Program-made: the position numbers and the translations under genes | NCBI GenBank assembly: GCA_900155495.1 | Contig: FTLJ01000163.1 | Span: 62,001-126,000, forward strand | Length of the DNA stretch: 64,000 nt | Source: Porogramme epimiltina | Lineage: Eukaryota > Basidiomycota > Agaricomycetes > Polyporales > Polyporaceae | Reading direction: 5' to 3' | Notes under the pieces: generated by a model | Told to the model about the DNA's origin: nothing | Seen by the model: only the letters and a program-made list of their open reading frames with translations | The model's database searches: none | Shown here: positions 11,502-22,571 of the stretch, piece by piece | How the letters are laid out: each line of letters begins with the position of its first letter | Numbering within the stretch: the first letter of the stretch is position 1

Positions 11502-12113
11502 CCTTGAGTTGGGGCCGTTGGGGTCTGCCGCTGAAGAAAGGGGGAGTGAGGAGAGATATGATGTGAGAGATAAGAGGTAGCACGCACGTTATATGCGGCC
11601 GGGATGGTGGCTGGCTACGTGAGGCTGACCGAGGCAGACCAGGCCAGGCGGACGTGCTCGGTTCCGGCTGTTGAGCTCGACGGGGCCTAGACGCATTACC
11701 TATGGCTCTAGTCAGCCACTATGGCTGAGACTGTGTACCGCGACGACGCGTAAGTCTTCCTCGAGACATGGCTCGTCCATTGTAGGCCGCCATTAGACTC
11801 CCCACCGGTGACTAGGTGACTAGGTCCCTCCCCTCGTGGATCTTGTTAGACTTAAGTGTCAATAGCTTGATCATGGGCTTGAAAGACTCGATGCATAGAT
11901 CCAAAACATGAGCCACAGAAGAGATGATAAGCATGAGCTCAAACCCAGCAGTGGAGGCGTCGGGTTCGGAGGCGTTGCTCATGCGTGCTACGGCTTTTTT
12001 TCTCACGACTACTAGCGGTGTTATACTTAGGTCCTATTTGATGCTGTATAGAATTCACAACAAACATCAATCGTTCGAGCTGTCCAACTAGTTTTCTATA
12101 CTATTCATCGAAA
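11502..12113. other. Intergenic
   Basis: 5' flank of the 386-aa gene and 3' flank of GH79 copy B. No supportable gene. Confidence 0.4.
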
Positions 12114-13837
12114 TCAGAATTCGAGGAGAATCGCCTCAGTCGACCGCAAATCTACTCCAGTGCTCAGCACAACTCTTTCGACTGTACTGCGTCCTGTCGG
12201 GCGCACTTCCTCGTTCTCATAGCTCTGCCCGCCCCACGTCAAGTTCGCGACGTCATCCGCATGCCCAATGACTAGCCGACGGGCCGTCGCTATCCCCGTC
12301 GTGTTCCCTGCGAAGCCGAAGTCGAGGTGCACAACGGGCCGCGCGCCCGTGCTGCTCACGAGCCACGCGTGGAGGTTGACGAAGACTGCGCGCGCGAGCC
12401 GCCCGTGCTCAAACGCGGCATAGCCCGAGACGTTGTCGTCGCCGACGTCGAGCTCGACAATCTGAGAGGAACCGGTGCGGCCGATGAGGGTGTTCACGAC
12501 GAGGCCACCATAGAACGGCGGCTGGATGTGCGGCGGCTGCGGGGGGTCGAGCGGGGAGTTGTCGACGATGGAGCGGTTGAGCGCAATGGGTTGCATCTGG
12601 GTGACGAACGAGGGGTAAGTTACTGTGATACAGTTGGAGAACATCGAGCTGGACTTACGAAGTTGTATTTGTACCCAATACCGTCGTGGTAGTAAAGTTC
12701 TGAGATTCCCAGTGTTGCGGCTTGCAGGGTGTAGTCGATTGTCCACAGCGCGGCACCGGCGGTGTTGCTTACCCCAGGTGCACCGTGGCAAGCGATACTG
12801 TTGGTCTCACTACGCGTCTTTTGAGCTCTATGCCGCACATTACTACCAGAGTTTACTTACCCTAGAATATATGTGAGACCTTTCTCCTTCGTTGCGGCGA
12901 TGTCCGCCTCAAAGATGGTCAGATTGCCTCGGACAAATGCCTTGCTCATAAAAGACGTCAAGGGGAAGTCGCCGCCGTCGCAAAAGGCGGCTGAGTAACA
13001 GTGCTGAGAGATACTACGAGGGACGTCAGCCCAATGGAACGGAAAACATAGACGACGGAACAAGTCTACTTACGTCGAGATGACTTTCCCAGGTTCACTG
13101 TCTAGGATGCCGAGGTCGTAGATCTCCCGAGGCGTCCACCTTCCAATGAACGCGGCGCCTTGCAACGAGAGGGGTCCGTTGTTTCCGCTGAGACCCACAG
13201 CCTCCACGACGGGACCGGCGACGGAGATCCAGTCGGGCACGTACACGTCCACCGTCCAGTTGCTTGATGAGCGCAAACCGTTGCTACCGAACAGATCCGC
13301 CTCGTTCCCGACCTCGATGAGGTCGAGCACGACACCGGACGCCTTGACGTCGTCGTCGCTGAAGGCCTTAATAATCGACTTCGCCATGTTGACCGCGTTC
13401 GTCGCGTTGTCCGCGCCGAGGTTCACGCCCCACGTCATGTGCGTGCCGCGCGGGAGGAAGCGCGAGAGCGCGTAGTACGCGTCCCCGACCTGGATGTTGC
13501 TCCCCTCGGTGTACGGGGTGATCGTGCTCGGAGGCGGGAACGTCGCCTCCTCGACGGTGACACTCGGGGACCAGGTCGTCTTGTCCTCGGAGTTGGCGCC
13601 GACGCGGATTTTGGGCGGCTGGCCGGTGAGACTGCCCAGAGCGGTGAGGGCGCTGTTGGTGAACTCGTTGCGGGAGTCTGTGCCGGACCAGTCGGGCCAG
13701 CGGTCTTGCTCCAGGGAGAACGAGATGAGGGTGCGAGACAGGGGCTGAGAGTTGGACGGGGGTGAGGTAGGGATGGAGACGTTGACCGCCGAAGAGACGG
13801 CGGCCAAGGCCAGGGCGACAATGGCAGAGTGGAGCAT
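12114..13837 (-). CDS. Glycoside hydrolase family 79 enzyme, copy B
   Basis: Paralogue of the GH79 gene at 6.2 kb, 516 aa. Exons: 13074..13837, 12861..13013, 12659..12809 and 12114..12596. The second to fourth exons match copy A in length to the base (153, 151, 483 nt), and all three introns sit at the same codons and phases. A short signal peptide (MLHSAIVALALAAVSSAV) starts the protein. The putative acid/base is Glu179 in IEVGNEAD, and the exon-3 block ETNSIACHGAPG and the C-terminus STEAILLEF are shared. N-glycosylation sequons (DNATNA, SNWTVD) are conserved. Differences are scattered substitutions rather than lesions, so both copies look functional. It is divergent from the DNAJC3-like gene across 825 bp. 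Confidence 0.9.
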
Positions 13838-14662
13838 GAGGGATGAGGCCTAGGGTTGGTAGTACCTGCTGTCATTGCTGGCCCTTGTTCATGGCTTTTT
13901 TATAGGTGAGCGACGGTGGGGACGCGGACGGCGTCATATGCTACAACAGGCTTCGAGATCAGTGAACGTCATCGACTAGAAACGGGAAGGGAGATAGACG
14001 AGTATTCACCGTCGGGAGAAGGGTCATGGCCATCATCAGTTGACCGTCTTTCGACGATGTGCGCGCCGTGTAGAGGAGCAGGCGGGGTGGCCGGCCCGCG
14101 TTAAATGACATTCGGGGGGATTTGTGTTCAGGCTAGGGCCGCTGGCGGTACGGTTTCCGCTCGAATGTGTGTGTACGGTTTAGAAGACTGGTTTTGCATC
14201 ATTTCGGCCACCCCATGTGAGCGCGGGCTCCCAGGAAGCCATGTTCCAGAGCATAGGTTCGGACTTCAGGTGATCTTCTGAGCACGGGTACGAGATGCCG
14301 TCGCCTAAGGGAGCCTATTTAGCAAGAAGAGCAACAGAGAGTAGAGTAAGAGTAGAAGACTAAATGCGAACGAAACGGACTCTGTGCAAGGCCTACTTAC
14401 AGATGCATGTTCAATATGGAGTCTACCCTTGTCCTAGGCTGGTTCAACTTCTAGAGTGAGCTGCGCACGACTTGGAGTGGCGGGGCGGCGCTGCGGGGGC
14501 CGGAGTGACCCGGGCCACGTGGAGTTTGCTAACGTGTCCAGCTTCCGTTTATAGCGGTCTACAACTCGAACTTCGGCTTCAACTCTTCCACTCTGCAGGC
14601 CTTTGCTGGCACTGTCCCTACACCCCCTCCCTGCTCATCTCTGTCGTCAGAGTTGCTTTGCC
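13838..14662. promoter_or_regulatory. Divergent intergenic region, GH79 copy B / DNAJC3-like
   Basis: Separates two divergent start codons. No gene or repeat recognised. Confidence 0.35.
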
Positions 14663-16854
14663 ATGCTACTCCGACTGTCTGCCTTCCTCCCCGCTCTCCT
14701 CGTCGGCCTGGCCTACCATGCAAACGCCCAGCCACAACAGATTTCTGGCTCTTCACTCTACCCTGAAGAGCTAGTTCCCCTAATCACCCGTGCGGATGCC
14801 CTTCTTACCGCTGGCCAGTTCAGCGATGCCGCCAAAGCCTATTCCGAAGCTATAGGTATGTATGCAGTCAGCTTTTGGACGGTTTCTATTGGGGCAGTAC
14901 GCAAGGTCCCCAACCTGTGCCTATGCCCCCTGCCTCGCTCGCCGCTCCGCTGAGGCCTAGGAGGGTAGCATATGTGCCGCCTCTGGTGTTGCACGCGTGT
15001 TACTGCTGCGCGGCTGCCTAGCTACCGCCTGGTTTCGTTCATGCTATTGTGTGGAGGTAACTGCTGCGCGGTCGAGCGCTAGGCCACCAATGCTCCCTAC
15101 GTCATACCAACCGGGCTGCGTAGTCTACGGGATGATACGTGCTCGCGTCTTGACAATGGGACTAACAACAGTTCATATTAGAGGGCGCGCCGGAATATCT
15201 ACTTTTCTACAAACGCGCAACTGCCTACTACTCCGCCGGTCGCTATTCTTCAGCCCTCGCCGACTTCGACCAGGTGCTCACGCTCACCAACGACACCTTC
15301 GACAAGGCGAACCTCATGAAGGCCCGCATATACTCGAAGGAAGGCCGTTGGGCCGACGCTCGCGACGCGCTCCGCAAGTACACCATGAAGGTCAAGGGCG
15401 ACTCAGGCTCCCAAGAGGTTATGATGGCCATCACTGACGGTGAACTCGCTGCGAAGAAGATTTCTCAAGCGGTACGGGCTAAGCTTTGGCAAGCGTGTGT
15501 GGAGGCTGCAACGACGGCCCTCGCCACCGCGTCCCATTCGCCCAAGCTTAGGTTGCAGAGGGCGGACTGTGCGGTGGCAGCCGGTGACATCGAGGGTGCC
15601 GTCGCGGACCTTTCGTGAGTCCGTCACTTCCGTAAATGTCAACATCTCTACTGACGCTCTGACCGGTTTGAAGACGACTCGCGCAACTTACGACACCAAC
15701 GACGTCACTATGGATGAAATCTGCACGACTCGCTTACTTCTTGTACCCCTTCACCTCGCCGTCCGACCCGTCTCCCGCTATGGGCGTCCTCAAGCAATGT
15801 CTCCATTACGATCCCGACTCGCCCAAGTGTCTTAAGATGCATCGCCTTGTCAAGGCGTTCGACAAGAACTTTAAGTCCCTCGACAAGTCGCTCCAGAGCG
15901 AAGACTGGCGTGGGGTCATGAAGCTCTTGCTCGGGTCCGACGCTGACGGCGCCGACGGGCTTTCCGCCAAGTTCGATGCCGCCCTCGAGGAGCACATCAC
16001 TCGCGAAAATCTCGAGCTGCACCCACAGATCCAGCTCCCCGACGGCAAGCGCTCATCGCCTCGTCGCGCGGTCATCCTGAAGGCGCTTTGTCGGGCGTAC
16101 ATCAAGACGAACCAGGCGAAGAAGGGCGAGCAGTGGTGCAGTGCGCTTGTGGAGATGGACGGGCGGGAGAATGACGCGGACGGCGTGATTGGTCTTGCGG
16201 AGGCGCTGTTTAGCAAAGAAGAGTGGGAGGAGGCGGTCCGGGTGTTGGAGCGTGCGTTTGAGGCCAGTGGACGGCAAGACCGGGAGGTGCGTACACTACT
16301 ACTCTGCAAAGTGCGTGATGTTGACGAACAGGACCGGCTTAGATCCATCAACGCCTGGTGAAGGCGCAGAAGCTCTTGAAGCAGTCGCGGCAGAAGGATT
16401 ACTACAAGGTTCTCGGCGTCGCGCGGGACGCAGACGCAAAGACCATTAAGAAGGCATAGTGAGTGCTTGCATTTCCTCTCGCATATATGCAGCGTCTCAA
16501 ACGCGAATATCTAGCCGGAAAGCAGTCTTGACCGCTCATCCCGACAAGGGCGGCAGCGAGGCGAAGATGGCAGCTGTCAACGAGGCGTACGAGGTGCTCA
16601 GCAATCCTGGTACGCTCACCTCCTATCGCCATATCGCATCCGAATGCTAACGCTCGTTTACCTCCTTGTCTTTAGAGCTCCGTCAGCGGTTCGACAACGG
16701 CGACGACCCGAACGACCCGACTGCGCAGCAGGGTGGCAACCCCTTCCAGGGCGGCTTCCCTGGCGGGTTCGCGCAGTTCTTCCAGCAGGGCTTTGGCGGC
16801 GGCGGCGGCCACAGCGGCTTCCAATTCAAGTACAGTGCGCCAGGCTTCCACTAA
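14663..16854 (+). CDS. TPR/J-domain ER co-chaperone (DNAJC3/P58IPK-like)
   Basis: Likely ER-lumenal Hsp40 co-chaperone that binds unfolded clients through TPRs and stimulates BiP ATPase. The 542-aa model has six exons: 14663..14855, 15182..15614, 15674..16286, 16343..16458, 16515..16609 and 16676..16854. Features are a signal peptide (MLLRLSAFLPALLVGLAYHANA) and a tandem TPR array through about residue 420 (RADALLTAGQFSDAAKAYSEA, KRATAYYSAGRYSSALADFD). A J domain follows at about 430-490 with YYKVLGVARDADAKTIKKAY and the HPD motif at residues 460-462. It ends in a Gly/Phe-rich tail (GGFPGGFAQFFQQGFGGGGG). Exon junctions keep phase throughout. The first intron is long (326 nt) compared with the rest. 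No KDEL-type tail is visible. Confidence 0.9.
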
Positions 16855-17529
16855 CGTCCTTAGTCGCCCCTGCCTCTCCGTCTCCGCTCTTTCTCGCACT
16901 CTCTACCTTAGTCCTCATTGTAGATGCTTTCTTGCCCGGATCCTTTTCTTCTCTGTTCCACATACTCCCTACACATCGCGCCACCCCCCGGTGTCCCATG
17001 CACCCCCATATACGTCCCTCCACCGTCACACGCCCCCTGTCGCCGTGCTCCTGCTGTATCAAAGCTGCTGTATGTTATCGCGCCCGTCGGACCCTCTCTT
17101 GGCTAGATAGAGCCAACTCCTTCTCGCTCGTTGTACCGCCCCTCGGGCTGTGGTTTATACAACAACTGCCGTCTTGGCGCTACTCGTCACTACTAGGGAG
17201 CTACAGAAGACACTTGAATTGATGGCATAGCAAGTCATAAAGGTGAGCATACAGCGACGAAACGAAAACTACGTGGACAAGTAAGGGGAGGAGGCATAGA
17301 GGAATACGAGTAAAGCGCGACAACAAAAGAGCGATTAGTACGAAAACACTGTTAAACATGGGGGTAAGTACTGGGATCTGGGAGGAGAGCTACGGGCGGT
17401 CAATAATTACACGGGCGAACAACACTGCGAAGCCGTCAGCAAGGTACTCAATGGGTTGAGCGGGGCACCACTCACGCTGTGAAGAGAATAATGATAACGT
17501 GCACGCGTCTCAGCGCGACAAAAAGCGAC
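16855..17529. other. Convergent intergenic region
   Basis: Pyrimidine-rich stretch between the 3' ends of the DNAJC3-like gene and the 919-aa gene. No gene seen. Confidence 0.4.
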
Positions 17530-20500
17530 TCATTTCGGCGACGTCTCCACCAAACTCCCCGCGGCGCGCTTCTTCTTGGCGACCAGCAGCGCGCTCTGGA
17601 ACGGGAACGGCTGGCACGCCTGCCGCGAGTGGACCTCCTCCGGGGCCATCGCGAGGAGGTGCGCGAGTATCGGCGGGTGCTCTGTGAGGATGTGGCCCAC
17701 GATCTCGGCCCACGACGCGTGCTCTTCATCGAGTGTGGTCAGGTGCGCGTCAGGGTACTGGTGCTCGACGCGCGCGCTGTTTGGGGTGGGGCCTATCAGA
17801 TGGGGACGGAAGGAGAGAGACGAGGGAGGGGGCGTACCTGCATAGTTTACAGTGCATCTTGCCGTCCTCGAGCTCGTAGATGATCGGGATGTGCGAGGCG
17901 CCGAGCTTCTTCATCGCGTCCACGAGGTCTAGCGGCACCGAAGTCGAGGGGGAGGCAGCGGCACTTTGGGGCGCCGTTGGCGTGGGGTCGGACGGGAGGT
18001 GGACGGCGTTGGACGGGGACGGGAAGGAGAGGTTGAACGGGCTCGGCGCGGCCGGCGCGTGCTGGGTGGAGTTCGTGGGCGTGGCAGGCGAAGTCGCTTT
18101 TGCGGGCCGAGTTGACGGCGCGTGCTTGGTGGGAGAGGGGCCGGGCCGTTGCGCGGGGGCGAGTGTAGATGGGGTCCGTGGTTGAGCCCCGGATGGCGAT
18201 AAGTGTCCGGGCCGGCCAGTGTTAGTCGATGTTGAGGTTGGGAGGTGTTCTTGGTTGAACGAGACGGTTTTGACGGACAGCGTGGGCTTGGAGGAGGAAG
18301 AGAGCTGGGTGTTGAGTGTGGGGGTGACCGCGACGGCATTTTTGGGAGGAGGCGGCATGGGATAGCTATATTGGTGTGGCTGGAGTGACGAAATCTGGGG
18401 CTGCACGAAGGGATGGACCTCCGATGACGGAACAGTCTCTGGCTGCCCCGATTGTTGGGGCCCGGAGGTAGACGTCGACGTCGCAGCTCCCGCGTAGGTT
18501 TGGGAAGGCTGAGCGTGCATCCCCACGTTTGCCTCTCCCGAGGGAAGGGTTCCTTGAGGGTGCTCAGCTTGGTTGGCTTCTACCGGCAAGGCGGCGGTAT
18601 GCGCCGAAGTGTCTTGCACCGGAACGTGGGGGTGCACAGCCTCAGACAGACCCTCTCCCGTCTTGCGCCTCTTGCTCGGAGGCTCCTGGCCGCCCGCTCC
18701 AGCCCCTTCTGTGGAGACGAGGGCCCGCTTCCGCTCTGCGTCGATATCCGCGTTCTCCTGGCGCACGAGCGCGGGGACTTCATGGGTGAGTTTCGGAGGG
18801 GATACCAACTGCTCCAGGCCTGTAAGGTCGATGATCTCGAGCTCTCCGTCGAACGTGTAGCGACCGAGCTCAGGGATGGGGTCGAGCGCGAGTGGTCCAT
18901 CGAGCTCTTCGGCCTTGGGGACCGGCACGGGGGGCACGTCAGGGACCGTGGCGGGAACCTGGGCGGTGGCCGGCGGAGCGGCATGCAGAGCAGGCGTGTT
19001 GAGCTGACGAGCGAGGGGCGATTCCGGGGTCGGGGGGTTGTAAGAAGGCCCCTTGTATCAATATCAGCCACGACCATGGCAAACATACGAGGCGTTCACC
19101 TGTGCAGGCGCTACATTGACTGGGTGGAGGTGCGCGCGCTGTTGCCGCCTCCTCTTTTCGTGTGCTTTTACGAGTTCTGGGGCGAGTAACGTGAGCACTA
19201 CGTCGCGCGCTCGAGCAGACTTGAGGGCGTACCACACGCGAACTCGGCGTCGGGATCCGGAGGTGAGCTTACTGTAGACGGTCCCTCCTCCTTGACACGA
19301 AACCCCGTGCTCTCCGGAGCCGACGCCTCCACCTTCACACCCTCCTTGCTGTCCTCGTGCGCAGGTGGAACTGGAGACATCGTCCCCAGCTGGTAGACGA
19401 CCGTCGGAGTGACGGCGAGCTTCTGCATAAGCTGCACGTTCGCCTCCTTCAGCTGCGCGTTCTCCCTCTTCAGCTCGTCGTGGTCGCTCTTGAGCTGGAA
19501 GTAGTCCACGACGAGCTTCGGCAGGTTCTCCTCGATCCGGTTCTTCTCCGCCTCCAGCGCCGCGCGTTCGCGCCGCATCTTCTCGCACGCGGCCGCCGCC
19601 GCGTCGCATTCGCGCTGGAGGCGCTCGCGCTCGCGGCGCAGCGCGGCGGCCTCGTTCGCGACAGACGCGGCGTTGTGCTCGCCCTGCGCGAGCAGGCCGT
19701 GCATGCGCGCGAACTCGCCTATAAGCGCGGCGTGCGCGGTTGTGAGCGCCTGCGAGACGGCGGTCCGGATGGGCTCGAGCGCGCTGCGTGCCTGGTGGTG
19801 CGAGACCTCGAGCACCGTGTGCAGTTTCTGGGGCTGCAGTTGTGTGGAACCCGGCTGTGTAGGGCCCGGCTGGGACGCGTTCGGTTGTGACGAGCCCGGC
19901 TGGGACGGTACGGGTGCGGGTTGGGCGGCGGTGGGGGGAGTCGGGAGCTGGGCAGGTGCGGGGTACGTGGTGTGACCCTGGGGCTGCCGCTGCTGCGGGG
20001 CGTTGTGCTGGGACAGGGGCTGCATGAGAGGCTGGGGGGCTTGCGATGAGCTCGAGATGCTAGGGCGTGTAGTTGACATTTTGTGTTGTGAGCGCGAGGA
20101 ATCGGGGGCGCCGTAGACTTGCGTTACGGGTAGCGAGCGAGGTGGATGGTGGTGGACCGGCGAGACTGTGTACCCCTGAGAAGGTTGTTGGGGATAGACG
20201 ACTTGTGGTGGTGGTGGTGCAGCGGCAGGAATGTGCGGGCCGACCTGACGAGAGTGGGCGATCAATATTGGGTATGTGAAGTATGCTTCACAGTGTTCGG
20301 AAGAGCACCGACCTGCATGTGAGAGGATGGCGGATTGCCTGCGGAGGGTGGCGGCATTTGAGAGAATGAATTGCTGAACGAGCGTTGTAGGTGCTGCGCG
20401 GAGCAGTTAGTAAACCTGGTATGTCCTTTAATAGCGTGACACAGAATTTAGGAACACGAGACTGTCTCAGTCTTATATATGCGTGAGGGGGAGCGCCCAG

Positions 20501-21213
20501 TATAAATGGCAGTCCCTGTACGAGATGTCTTTCGTACCCCCGACGAAGGGTGTTTTGTAAACGGGGGAAAGAAGGGGGACTAGTCGCTATCAACGTCGGG
20601 CTAGGGTGGATGAGGGGAAAAGAGACTATTGATATTTCCGCCTTGCGCGCCCTCGACCTCGCATCGCAGGCGTAGGCAGTCTACTCGGCGGCTGATTCTC
20701 CTTTGCAGCGTATACGCCATGGGGGCCTACCGATCGCATAGCAGCAAGTTTTGCCAAAACTTCTCTCGGATGCTCGAATAGTCATGCAATGAGATGGACG
20801 CGTTCATTACTGTCTTTGACGTGCTTGCCGCGCCTCGTTCGACCACCGCCACATATCCCCCACGAACGGATTGTGATACGAGCATGCATATATGCAGGAT
20901 AAAGAATACATACTTGCATCCCTGAAGACGCACTCTCTCTCGATGGGAAGGACTGGGACGGCTGAGGGGCAGCGGAATGCTGGTGCATAGACGGTGCCTG
21001 TTATAGGGCATGTTAGCGTACTGTCCGAACGCAGAATAAGGGAAGGCTTACCGAAGGAGGAGGCCATGCTTGAGGAGTAGAGTTGTGGATAGACGCGGCT
21101 AGCCGAGGATCGTTGGAGAAAGGATGTTGAGAGGGGACAGACAAAGCAGTGCCTTGCGAAGGCGCCATAGAACGGAGTCCCGTATGTGTGAGAGGTTGCC
21201 TAGCCGCGTTCAT
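17530..21213 (-). CDS. Hypothetical 919-aa low-complexity protein with coiled coil and C-terminal C2H2-like motif
   Basis: Not recognised. Six in-phase exons: 21052..21213, 20914..20997, 20313..20393, 19273..20244, 17838..19051 and 17530..17776. The N-terminal third is rich in Pro, Gln, Ser and His. A coiled coil follows (ANEAAALRRERERLQREC ... LEAEKNRIEENL ... LKRENAQLKEANVQLMQK). Next are an acidic patch, a possible nuclear signal (PSKRRKTGE) and a long Ser/Pro/Thr region. The C-terminus has CKLC followed about 35 residues later by HILTEH, resembling a C2H2 metal site formed across the last intron. Composition suggests a nuclear regulator, but this is inference. The intron between exons 2 and 3 is about 520 nt and contains a TATATAAG, so transcription may also start internally. 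The 5' exons are less certain than the rest. Confidence 0.6.
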
Positions 21214-22571
21214 GGTCGGGAGACGCGTTAGAAAGGCTACCAGAGCGTGAAGGGGCAAGCGTGCAGGGGGAAGGAAGGGGGAGCAGCTTCCGCCACCCGG
21301 CTAGATCGAGTATTAACGGCGACCTGAGCTTGGGCTTATGTATCGGCCCGGGTAAGTAAAGAAGCGTCAAGAAGTTTCAGGTGCCGCTCAGCTGCCGATC
21401 CGAAATGAAGGGTAGGCGCTGGTACCGACCAATCAGACGCCAGCTGCCTCGTGCCCCCTCCTCCTTGACCTGCTCGACTTCTGAATTCACGAAGCGTTTC
21501 ACAAAGTTTAAAGACGCCATCTCTCAGCACGGGCATCCTCTGCCCCGGTTCGCTGCACTTCCAAATTCCTCGATAGACCCTGACAACAGCTTTTGTGCCG
21601 ACGACAAGAAAGCGACACCGTGCGACTACTTCTCATCATCCTTCTCGTAAGGGCTCCGTTAATGCATTTAGCGGTTCCTCTTTGATTTACCCCTTGCCAT
21701 TTCGCGTCAAGTACATATTCCAACCCTTGATTTTGCTGATCCGTACGACGGAGTTGCAAGACGGGCTTCGTCCTTTCTGGTCGAGCCGTCCTGCTGTGTT
21801 TATATAGGGTGTGATCGATAAAAACACGATGTTGGCATCGTGTCCTCGGTTGACACGGTCTAACTACTTCCTTCAATCTCGTGGTCATCTTGCAGGACAG
21901 AAACGACGAGAACTCCGGAGATCATTTGACTCATGTCCACATCGTGTTAGCAAAGGTACAGGGCGTCGAAGCACTGAGCAAGCAGCCTGCCAGCAAGTAC
22001 GTCATCATCCATGAGGTCTGCAGGGCTACGTACTGTACTAGATTGTGTTGGCCTAGCTTTGCGCGTACGTATGTCGAGTAAACGCAGGGCATACATTTGA
22101 TAACACTGTACCTCTTAGTGCGTGCAGTACGCGCAGCAAGGGTCTCCCATGCTCAAAATCCGCATCATGAGATGTCCTCGTGTCCTCTCTTACGGAGCCG
22201 CTTGCAAGCTGATCGCTTTCGAGCTATATCTCGCAAGCCGTTGACGAAATCACTACGTCTATAAAGACCTCACGATTAGGGTCCACTTGAGTAAAACGGG
22301 CTTCAAAGTAGACATATGCATTAGTAGATGATTACAATTCGGCTAAGAACAAGCTTCCCATCCCTGAGCCCGTGATAAGTAGAGGTCCATTACTTATGCA
22401 TTGACGTTCACACTCCTAACCCTAAGTCTGGGTTACTTGGGGTTGGCGGAGCTGGCTGAGCACGGAAGTACGGCGCCCATTTACAAGCTCCGTCCGAAAT
22501 TTGCCATGCTGAACAAGCATGCGGGTCCGCTCAAAAACTTAGTCCGGCAAACTCTTGCCCAACCCACCACC
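21214..22571. other. Intergenic, 5' of IMP dehydrogenase gene
   Basis: 1.36 kb between divergent starts. No coding region supported; a TATAAAG lies near 22261. A short telomere-like CCTAACCCTAA at about 22415 is isolated. Confidence 0.35.

Noticed and set aside
17928..18339. Ser/Arg/Pro-rich alternative frames within the 919-aa gene
   Set aside because: Shadow frames of a low-complexity coding region; the chosen frame continues in phase through both neighbouring introns.
22412..22424. Telomere-like CCTAACCCTAA
   Set aside because: A single isolated match, not an array; no other subtelomeric sign here.
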